Positions 1 through 5,141 of a stretch of 12,104 nt of DNA are shown here, piece by piece. Both the position numbers and the translations under genes were made by a program. Each line of letters starts with the position of its first letter. Within the stretch, counting starts at the first letter, position 1. This stretch comes from Bacillota bacterium (lineage in GTDB: Bacteria; Bacillota; Clostridia; Christensenellales; CAG-138), in assembly GCA_023451115.1 (NCBI GenBank), contig JAEXFV010000055.1, positions 1-12,104 of the forward strand, in the 5' to 3' direction. The notes under the pieces were generated by a model. The model searched no databases. It was given only the letters and a program-made list of their open reading frames with translations, and had not been told where the DNA came from.

Positions 1-64
1 CAATTACCCGTCCAGTGCAAAGCTGATCCAGCCAAAGAAGACGGGCGAAATACTGTCAGGATAA
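1..64 (+). CDS. C-terminal end of an unidentified protein (partial, frame uncertain)
   Basis: The window opens inside open sequence. Frame 2 reads 20 codons (ending in residues KKTGEILSG) to TAA at 62-64. Frame 1 is also open, for 53 codons, to TAA at 160-162, and that stop abuts the ribosome binding site of the next gene, which would suit translational coupling. The frame 2 ending looks more like an ordinary protein C-terminus and has slightly more G/C at third positions; the frame 1 reading is rich in Cys, His and Gln and looks less natural. Neither tail is recognised. The small gene downstream resembles those found beside recombinases in clostridial elements, so this could be the end of such a gene, but that is only a guess. 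Confidence 0.25.
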   Translation, partial: NYPSSAKLIQPKKTGEILSG

Positions 65-175
65 AGGTCGAAAATCATAGACTTTATGCCTCACAATCGA
101 CGCAAATGCCGATGGGCATATCTTTACTCATCCACAGCGAAAAACACGCCTGTGCGCCGTAAAGGGAGGGACAGA

Positions 176-361
176 ATGGATAAAAGGAAAACAAATGAGA
201 TAAACGAAATTGACACTGCCAAAGTTCCGGAGTTTGTATATGAATCCTTGGCAAGAAGTCTTCTGCCAGTCATTCAGAAGTATTACGAAAGCGACGAAGG
301 TAAGCGGGCTTTCACCGAATGGAAAGAGAAGAAAGACGCCGAGAAAAGCAGCACTACATAA
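176..361 (+). CDS. Small acidic/basic helical protein, 61 aa, unknown function
   Basis: An ATG at 176 follows AAAGGGAGGG at 161-170, a strong ribosome binding site, so this start is preferred over the in-frame ATG at 86, which has no such site. The 61-residue product begins MDKRKTNEINEID and has one predicted helical core (about residues 16-40, VPEFVYESLARSLLPVIQKYY) and a charged Lys/Glu/Asp tail (FTEWKEKKDAEK). No signal peptide, membrane segment or catalytic motif is visible. From memory, short proteins of the form 'helix, then F-x-EWK, then a Lys/Glu tail' occur next to site-specific recombinases in clostridial mobile elements, but this is a resemblance, not a family assignment. A strong terminator follows seven bases after the stop, so it is the last gene of its unit. 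It points toward the convergent ssrA gene. Confidence 0.6.
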   Translation: MDKRKTNEINEIDTAKVPEFVYESLARSLLPVIQKYYESDEGKRAFTEWKEKKDAEKSSTT

Positions 362-367
362 AGACAA

Positions 368-404
368 CGGGAGGATTGCCATACTCGGTAATCCTCCCGT
401 TTTT
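368..404 (+). terminator. Rho-independent terminator after the 61-aa gene
   Basis: A 13-bp stem (368-380 with 387-399; one G-T wobble) with a 6-base loop is followed by five T residues (400-404). It ends the rightward transcript of the small gene before it reaches convergent ssrA. The stem is G/C-rich at its base, so this is a confident call. Confidence 0.85.
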
Positions 405-434
405 GTGTTTACCAATCTTCAATTTCTGCGATAT

Positions 435-481
435 AAACAATAAATCCGAACCCAATACCGATAGGTGATAGGTTCGGATTT
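435..481 (-). terminator. Probable ssrA terminator
   Basis: A perfect 11-bp inverted repeat, AAATCCGAACC (442-452) and GGTTCGGATTT (471-481), encloses an 18-base loop. It lies nine bases beyond the CCA end of tmRNA. On the minus strand the stem runs into ATTTATTGTTTATAT, which is U-rich but not a clean U-tract. Its place just after the 3' end of tmRNA supports a role in ending or processing that transcript. Confidence 0.6.
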
Positions 482-489
482 GATTGCTT

Positions 490-840
490 TGGTGGAGATG
501 GGGAGAGTCGAACTCCCGTCCGAAAATCCATCCACACGACTTTCTACGAGCGTATCCAATGTTTTAACATTCCCTCCACGCAGCCCCCATTGGCAGGGTC
601 AACGCTAGAGTAGCTTCATAAAATCCCACCCGCGGCAAAGCTTATGCGGGCTGGTTCCCTACGATGATGACGCCCGGGTACCGGCCGTAGGCCTCCGGAG
701 CCGAACGGTCACTGCTTAAGCAGCGACGGGTACGTAATTAGTTTTCTCAGTTATTCTTTCTGATCCGCTTTTAACGAAGCGCGGAACTTCGGCTCGCTTA
801 TCCTGCTTCTGCGATCCCCGTCGAAACCATTTTCATCCCC
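490..840 (-). ncRNA. ssrA: tmRNA (transfer-messenger RNA, SsrA)
   Basis: This RNA rescues ribosomes stalled on mRNAs lacking a stop codon and tags the unfinished protein for degradation, working with SmpB, encoded 1.4 kb away. Read on the minus strand, the 5' end starts GGGGATG and continues with the conserved GGTTTCGACGGGG block. The 3' end carries the T-arm-like GGGAGTTCGACTCTCCC followed by CATCTCC and an encoded ACCA. GGGGATG pairs with CATCUCC as a seven-pair acceptor stem (one G-U), which fixes the mature ends at 840 and 490. Length is 351 nt, normal for bacterial one-piece tmRNA. The tag frame is at 716-748. A consensus promoter lies just upstream, giving a short 5' leader that RNase P would remove. 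The 3' ends of ssrA genes are frequent attachment sites for mobile elements. Confidence 0.97.
716..748 (-). other. tmRNA tag-peptide reading frame, (A)EKTNYVPVAA-stop
   Basis: On the minus strand, the sequence AGAATAACT precedes GAG, matching the usual UAACU-type context before the resume codon in Gram-positive tmRNAs. From GAG (746-748) the frame reads E-K-T-N-Y-V-P-V-A-A and then TAA (716-718). With the alanine carried by tmRNA, the tag would be AEKTNYVPVAA. KTN is shared with the Bacillus subtilis tag (AGKTNSFNQNVALAA). The end is VAA rather than the commoner LAA; VAA endings are also known in clostridia. Confidence 0.8.
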
Positions 841-847
841 AGGGTGC

Positions 848-862
848 GTGCAAGACGCTATT
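848..862 (-). repeat. Leader motif shared with dacF (copy in ssrA leader)
   Basis: The minus-strand sequence AATAGCGTCTTGCAC lies between the ssrA -10 box and the mature tmRNA 5' end. The same 15-mer with one difference (AATAACGTCTTGCAC) lies at 4179-4193 in the region upstream of dacF, in the same orientation. Function is unknown and chance is possible. Confidence 0.35.
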
Positions 863-872
863 ACATATGGAA

Positions 873-901
873 AGTATACCGCGCGTCCCGTGGATTGTCA
901 A
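873..901 (-). promoter_or_regulatory. ssrA promoter (sigma-A type)
   Basis: On the minus strand a perfect -35 box TTGACA (896-901) and a -10 box TATACT (873-878) are separated by exactly 17 bases. Transcription should start near 866, leaving about 26 bases ahead of mature tmRNA. This near-consensus promoter fits the high abundance of tmRNA and means ssrA does not depend on read-through from lysA. Confidence 0.88.
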
Positions 902-939
902 CGAGACGCACGGCCAAGTGTGCTGGGAAAGTTTGAAAA

Positions 940-2190
940 TTAATCAAACAAATGCAGGAAATCAAAAGTAGCAAAGTAATCCTGCGGGGTTTCCGCCCTG
1001 CGGATAAGCTGGGTGGAGCCATCGGGCTTGAGCAGCACCTCTGCCGAGCGCAGCCGCCCATTGTAATTGTATCCCATGGAGAAGCCGTGTGCGCCGGTAT
1101 CATGAATAATCACCAGATCTCCAATATCAACCCGGGGTAATTTACGGTCGATAGCGAATTTGTCGTTATTCTCGCACAGGGAGCCGGTTACATCATATAC
1201 ATGATCGCAAGGGGCGTTTTCCTTGCCCGCGATTGTAATGTGGTGATAAGCGCCATACATAGCCGGGCGCATCAGGTTGGCAGCACAGGCGTCTAACCCA
1301 ACATATTCCTTATGGGTATGCTTGTGATGCAAACAGGTGGTCACCAAATATCCGTACGGGCCGGTGATATAACGGCCCAACTCGGTGAAAATGGAAACTT
1401 TCATGCCGGCAGGCACAATGGTTTCTTCATAAGCCTGTTTAACGCCTTGGGCGATTTTTTCAATATCTGCAGCCGCTTCGTCTGGCAGGTAGGGGATACC
1501 AATGCCGCCGGAAAGGTTAATAAAGGTGATTTCTGCGCCGGTTTCCTGGTGCAGTTCTACTGCCGTTTCAAACAAAGTGCGGGCGAGTGCAGGATAATAG
1601 TCCGGGTCCGTGGTATTGCTGGATAAAAATGCATGCAGACCAAACTTTTTTGCACCAAGCTTCAGCAGCTGCTGGAAGCCCTCGGTTAACTGGGGACGGG
1701 TGAAACCGTATTTTGCCTCGCCGGGGTTGCCCATGATGGTATTGCCGCTGCGAAACTCCCCGCCAGGATTGTAGCGGCAGCAAATGGTTTCCGGGATCCC
1801 TCCGTTGCGTTGCAAAAAGGGGATATGGGTAATGTCGTCCAGATTGACGATTGCCTTCAACTCCCGGGCATAATGATATTCTTCTGCGGGGGTGTCGTTG
1901 GAGGAAAACATGATGTTCTCGCCTGTAATTCCTACTGCCTGGCAAAGCATCAGCTCTGTCATGGAAGAACAGTCCATTCCGGCGCCGGCCTGATGGAGCA
2001 ATTGCATGATCACAGGGTTGGGCTCTGCTTTCACAGCAAAATATTCCCGGAATCCTTCATTCCAGGAAAAGGCGGATTGCAGCCGCTTCAGATTATCCAA
2101 TATGGCTTTTTCATCATAAATATGAAATGGCGTAGGATATTGGGCTACAATCGTTTCCAATTGCGCCTTGCTGAATGGTAATGACTTCAT
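940..2190 (-). CDS. lysA: Diaminopimelate decarboxylase (PLP fold type III)
   Basis: Expected to decarboxylate meso-2,6-diaminopimelate to L-lysine in the cytoplasm, the last step of lysine synthesis. The 416-residue protein has the alanine-racemase-like PLP barrel. The PLP lysine is K54 in YFAVKAEPNP. It is followed by GMDCSSMTEL (71-80), a His at 186 (GLHAF), the glycine-rich phosphate loop LSGGIGIPY (226-234), E270-L-G-R273, the partner-subunit motif C339-E340, and Y374 in GYNYNGRLRSAEVL. Length fits the family. The start follows AAGGAGG at 2198-2204, seven bases before ATG. It is the last gene of dacF-smpB-lysA, 30 bp after smpB. No lysine riboswitch fits in that 30-bp gap and no clear terminator follows before the ssrA promoter. 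A related decarboxylase (for example carboxynorspermidine type) is less likely, because the whole sequence, not only the motifs, matches clostridial LysA as I know it. Confidence 0.92.
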   Translation of the reverse strand: MKSLPFSKAQLETIVAQYPTPFHIYDEKAILDNLKRLQSAFSWNEGFREYFAVKAEPNPVIMQLLHQAGAGMDCSSMTELMLCQAVGITGENIMFSSNDTPAEEYHYARELKAIVNLDDITHIPFLQRNGGIPETICCRYNPGGEFRSGNTIMGNPGEAKYGFTRPQLTEGFQQLLKLGAKKFGLHAFLSSNTTDPDYYPALARTLFETAVELHQETGAEITFINLSGGIGIPYLPDEAAADIEKIAQGVKQAYEETIVPAGMKVSIFTELGRYITGPYGYLVTTCLHHKHTHKEYVGLDACAANLMRPAMYGAYHHITIAGKENAPCDHVYDVTGSLCENNDKFAIDRKLPRVDIGDLVIIHDTGAHGFSMGYNYNGRLRSAEVLLKPDGSTQLIRRAETPQDYFATFDFLHLFD

Positions 2191-2220
2191 AAACGTTCCT
2201 CCTTGGTAAAATGAAAAAAT

Positions 2221-2688
2221 CTATCGGTTAAAATCTTTGAAATTCCGTTCCATTTCCCGCTTGCTGTCCCGGGCGGCAATGTCATGGCGCTTATCGTAAA
2301 GCTTTTTGCCCTTTGCTACTGCCAGCTCCAATTTTACCCGGCCGTCTTTTAAATAAAGCTGCAATGGGATCAGACTCATGCCGTCAGCCTGCTGGAGGCC
2401 TTGCAGCCGATTGATTTCCCGGCGGTGCAGCAGCAGCTTGCGGGGCCGGAATGGATCTACATTATAAATGTTGCCTTGTTCATAAGGGCTCACATGCATA
2501 CCAAGGACGAAGATTTCTCCGTTTTTTACCATGGCATAACTATCTTTCAGGTTTACCTTGCCGGCGCGCATGGACTTTACCTCAGTGCCTACCAACGCCA
2601 GGCCGCATTCATAAGTATCCTCAATAAAATATTCGTGCCGCGCCTTTCGGTTTTGCGCCAACACTTTCACGCCAGTTTTCTTAGGCAT
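2221..2688 (-). CDS. smpB: SsrA-binding protein SmpB
   Basis: Binds the tRNA-like domain of tmRNA and fits it into the decoding centre of stalled ribosomes, and is essential for trans-translation. The 155-residue protein shows the family landmarks: an N-terminal NRKARHEYFIEDTYECGLALVGTEVKS core (about 13-39), then GKVNLKDSYA, HVSPYEQGN, the HRREI-x-RL block, and a basic C-terminal tail (KGKKLYDKRHDIAARDSKRE) that enters the mRNA channel. Length is typical. Its ribosome binding site AGGAG (2695-2699) overlaps the TAG stop of dacF (2698-2700), so its translation is probably coupled to dacF. Its RNA partner ssrA lies downstream beyond lysA. Confidence 0.98.
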   Translation of the reverse strand: MPKKTGVKVLAQNRKARHEYFIEDTYECGLALVGTEVKSMRAGKVNLKDSYAMVKNGEIFVLGMHVSPYEQGNIYNVDPFRPRKLLLHRREINRLQGLQQADGMSLIPLQLYLKDGRVKLELAVAKGKKLYDKRHDIAARDSKREMERNFKDFNR

Positions 2689-2697
2689 AACAATCTC

Positions 2698-4110
2698 CTA
2701 TCTTCTGCCGCGGTAAACATAGCTGCGCCGGGAACGCCTGCGCCGGGAACGTCTGCGCAGCAGCAACAGCCGTATAATGAATATGATAATCAGTATCGCC
2801 ACGATCACCAATATCCAAAACAGCCAAGGGCTGCCAGGGTTGGTGGAGCGCATATTAGCTTCCATCAGGTCATTGGCGCCATCGGGCGTGGTGACAACGC
2901 CGCCGCTCATGGCCATGACGCTGCGGGTCGCATAAGCGTCTGCGGTAAACAGCGTCTCTCCGTTATACTGATACGCAACCGTAGCTACGCTTGCCCCTTC
3001 TTCCACTGGAGCGGTCAACTCTCCGTTGGTGGTAACGGTGGTACTGATATTGGAAACATCGTTCTTTATCTGCTCTAATCTGCTTTTCAGGCCAGTGATT
3101 TGCTTGCCGCTTAAGTCAACGGAAAGCTCCAGCATGCCGCCCTGCGCATCGTCAAAACTGCAATTTTTAACCACGACCTCCGCGGTTGCAGGTAAACCCA
3201 AGTCCTGGGCGCTTAAGGTAGCGCAGTTGGAAAAACCATAGTCGAACAGGTCAGCGGCTACACGGAAACGGTTATCGTTATCCTCGTCATAGAGAAGCAC
3301 TGCCACCAAGGTAATCGTATCCCGCTCTGCCGCGGCCACCAGGCAGCGTTTTGCTGCGTTGGTATCTCCGGTTTTAACGCCGATCGCGCCGGAATATTCA
3401 AACGATTCCTTGTCCTTATTGCTCTCTCTGGTATATACCAGCTTGTTGCTGTTTTCCAAATGATAGCCGCTGCTGTTACGGTTTGTTGCGGCAACATCGT
3501 AGGAGCCGCGCTTCACAATCGCACGGAAATCCTGGGATTTGGGAGACTGTGTGAGGCAATAACGGGTTAGAACGGCCATGTCTCTGGCGGTAACGGTATT
3601 ATGGGCATCCTCTTTATGCACCCCATGGGGGTTTACAAAGTGAGATCCCGTCATGCCGATGGCTGCGGCTTTGGCGTTCATCATATCGGCAAACCCTGAA
3701 ATGGAGCCGCCTATGTGCACTGCGATCGCCGCTGCGGCGTCGTTCCCGGATACCAGCATGAGCCCGTAAAGCAGGTCGCGCAGCGTTACAGTTTCCCCCT
3801 CAGAAAGGCCCATCAGGGAGCTTTTTTCTCCAAACCCGCGCCACACTTCTTCCCCTACAGTGACTTCCTGCTCCAGGTCGCCGTTTTCCAGGGCAACGAT
3901 AGCGGTCATGATTTTCGTGGTGCTGGCAGGGTAAGCGGTTTCATCCGCATTTTTTTCATACAAAATGGCGCCGGAATTGGCTTCCATCAACACCACATAC
4001 TTCGTGCTCAGTTCGCTGGTTTCGGGGTCAAAAGCCGCCAAAGCGGAAGCAGAGCACCCTAAAAACATCAACATTGCAAGTAATGTGCAAACGAATTTCT
4101 TCAAAATCAT
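2698..4110 (-). CDS. dacF: D-alanyl-D-alanine carboxypeptidase, DacF/PBP5 type, with C-terminal membrane anchor
   Basis: Removes the terminal D-Ala of peptidoglycan stem pentapeptides outside the membrane, limiting cross-linking. A signal peptide (about residues 1-25, likely cut after ALA) precedes the penicillin-binding domain. The three active-site motifs are S63-T-T-K66, S121-G-N123 and K246-T-G248. A second, mostly beta region of the PBP5_C kind follows (about 275-370). At 470 residues it is longer than usual because of a linker, a strong transmembrane helix (about 429-451, starting WLFWILVIV) and an arginine-rich tail (RRRSRRRRSRRS) predicted to be cytoplasmic. Many relatives use an amphipathic helix here instead. 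The start has an AAGGA-type site about six bases upstream. It heads the operon with smpB and lysA and is divergent from the two-component operon. FLGC (16-19) resembles a lipobox but lacks a fitting residue at -3. Assignment to DacF rather than a sister DacA/DacB is by general resemblance. Confidence 0.88.
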   Translation of the reverse strand: MILKKFVCTLLAMLMFLGCSASALAAFDPETSELSTKYVVLMEANSGAILYEKNADETAYPASTTKIMTAIVALENGDLEQEVTVGEEVWRGFGEKSSLMGLSEGETVTLRDLLYGLMLVSGNDAAAAIAVHIGGSISGFADMMNAKAAAIGMTGSHFVNPHGVHKEDAHNTVTARDMAVLTRYCLTQSPKSQDFRAIVKRGSYDVAATNRNSSGYHLENSNKLVYTRESNKDKESFEYSGAIGVKTGDTNAAKRCLVAAAERDTITLVAVLLYDEDNDNRFRVAADLFDYGFSNCATLSAQDLGLPATAEVVVKNCSFDDAQGGMLELSVDLSGKQITGLKSRLEQIKNDVSNISTTVTTNGELTAPVEEGASVATVAYQYNGETLFTADAYATRSVMAMSGGVVTTPDGANDLMEANMRSTNPGSPWLFWILVIVAILIIIFIIRLLLLRRRSRRRRSRRSYVYRGRR

Positions 4111-4178
4111 TCCGTCCTTCCAACCGAACGAAAAGGGGGTTACGGATATTCCCCAACACCCTTATTTTTCGGTGATTT

Positions 4179-4193
4179 GTGCAAGACGTTATT
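4179..4193 (-). repeat. Leader motif shared with ssrA (copy upstream of dacF)
   Basis: The minus-strand sequence AATAACGTCTTGCAC matches 14 of 15 bases of the motif in the ssrA leader (848-862), in the same orientation. It lies downstream of the candidate dacF promoter and about 70 bases before the dacF start, so it would be in the mRNA leader. Confidence 0.35.
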
Positions 4194-4252
4194 TTAACGC
4201 CCTTTATGCGCAAGCCTGGTTATACGGCAAAGCATACAGTAAACCACATAAC

Positions 4253-4261
4253 AGTATAACA
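4253..4261 (-). promoter_or_regulatory. Candidate extended -10 promoter for dacF-smpB-lysA
   Basis: On the minus strand TGTTATACT is an extended -10 box (TG, one base, TATACT). No good -35 hexamer lies 17 bases upstream, which is normal for extended -10 promoters. The leader to the dacF ATG would be roughly 135 bases. A sporulation-sigma promoter could not be picked out by eye. Confidence 0.4.
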
Positions 4262-4308
4262 AAAGCGGCGGGATTTTGTATAGAGCATCCTGTGAAAAAT
4301 GTGGAAGC

Positions 4309-4329
4309 TTTCCGTATTATTCACGGAAA
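4309..4329. promoter_or_regulatory. Dyad between divergent operons, possible operator
   Basis: Perfect 7-base arms TTTCCGT (4309-4315) and ACGGAAA (4323-4329) are separated by seven bases. The dyad lies between the candidate dacF promoter (4253-4261, leftward) and the candidate response-regulator promoter (4365-4373, rightward). It has no T-tract, so it is more likely a protein-binding site than a terminator. The rest of the 341-bp divergent region (4111-4451) holds only the promoters and the leader motif noted separately; no additional gene is supported there. Confidence 0.3.
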
Positions 4330-4364
4330 ATCCATATAAACAGCCGCACAAAATCCTGGGAATA

Positions 4365-4373
4365 TGGTATACT
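4365..4373 (+). promoter_or_regulatory. Candidate extended -10 promoter for the two-component/GerMN operon
   Basis: TGGTATACT is an extended -10 box. The hexamer 17 bases upstream (CGCACA at 4345-4350) is a weak -35. A second -10-like box, TATAAT at 4382-4387, lacks a matching -35. The start codon at 4452 would follow a leader of about 70 bases. Confidence 0.45.
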
Positions 4374-4451
4374 TACAATATTATAATGACGGTTAAGCCA
4401 GGTATGCTGCTCAATGGCATTCCTGACAGCTTGCTACAGGGAGGATCAAAA

Positions 4452-5141
4452 ATGGCCATACGCATTCTTTTGGTGGATGACGAGCCTTTAATCATCAAAG
4501 GCCTGCGCTTTTCGTTGCAACAGGAGGGGTATGAAATTGATCAGGCGGTTGATGGGGAAGAAGCGCTTGAAAAAATCCTCCGCGAGCCGTATGACCTGGT
4601 GTTGTTGGATGTTATGCTGCCCAAACTTTCCGGCATAGAGGTGTGCCAGCGGGCCCGGGGAGAAAATTGTGATGTGCCCATCATTATGCTCACCGCCAAA
4701 GGGGAGGATATGGATAAAATCCTGGGCCTTGAGTATGGCGCGGACGATTATATGACCAAACCCTTTAACATCCTGGAGGTAAAAGCCCGTATTAAAAGCA
4801 TTCTGCGGCGGGCTGGCGGACGCAAAGCGCCAGAACGGCAGCAGCTTACGGGAGGGGGACTGATGCTGGACCCGCAAACCCGCATTGTAAAAGCGGAAGG
4901 GGAGGATGTGAACCTTACCGTAAAAGAATTTGATTTGCTGCAGCTGTTTATGTCAAATCCGGGCCGGGTGTTTTCCCGGGAGGAATTGCTGGAAACCATT
5001 TGGGGATACGACTATTTGGGGGATTTCCGCACGGTAGATGTACATATCCGCCGGCTGCGGGAAAAGATTGAGCCTGACTCTGCCAAGCCCAAATATATCC
5101 TGACCAAATGGGGGGTGGGCTACTATTTTGCGCATGCGTAG
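4452..5141 (+). CDS. OmpR/PhoB-family response regulator
   Basis: A DNA-binding regulator switched by phosphorylation from the kinase encoded next. The 229-residue protein has a receiver domain (1-118) with acidic pocket D9-D10, phospho-acceptor D53 in LLDVMLP, T81 and K103 (TKPF), followed by a winged-helix domain (about 130-226) with VNLTVKEFDLLQLF, the recognition region FRTVDVHIRRLREKI and a C-terminal GVGYYF hairpin. The start is the ATG preceded by AGGGAGG (4438-4444); an in-frame start at 4299 would add 51 residues of non-domain sequence without a good binding site. Its last 8 bases overlap the kinase gene. It resembles PhoP/WalR/MtrA-type regulators; which one cannot be settled by eye, so no symbol is given. 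Confidence 0.95.
   Translation: MAIRILLVDDEPLIIKGLRFSLQQEGYEIDQAVDGEEALEKILREPYDLVLLDVMLPKLSGIEVCQRARGENCDVPIIMLTAKGEDMDKILGLEYGADDYMTKPFNILEVKARIKSILRRAGGRKAPERQQLTGGGLMLDPQTRIVKAEGEDVNLTVKEFDLLQLFMSNPGRVFSREELLETIWGYDYLGDFRTVDVHIRRLREKIEPDSAKPKYILTKWGVGYYFAHA

Noticed and set aside
61..87. Imperfect inverted repeat ATAAAGGTC ... GACTTTAT
   Set aside because: Eight pairs with a bulge and no T-tract; too weak to call as terminator or site.
2191..2220. Lysine riboswitch (L-box) ahead of lysA
   Set aside because: Only 30 bases separate smpB and lysA, far too short for an L-box, and no such structure was seen upstream of dacF.
2401..3078. A 225-codon open frame on the plus strand opposite smpB and dacF
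   Set aside because: It is antisense to two clearly recognised genes, spans their junction, and its product has low-complexity Gln/Ala/His content with no family resemblance.
4299..4451. A longer start for the response regulator, adding 51 residues
   Set aside because: The added sequence lies over the candidate promoter and dyad, has no domain character, and the ATG at 4452 has a strong ribosome binding site directly before the receiver domain.
4111..4451. WalR- or PhoP-type direct-repeat operator showing self-regulation
   Set aside because: Fragments such as TGTGAAAAATGTGG are suggestive, but spacing and sequence do not match the known consensus.
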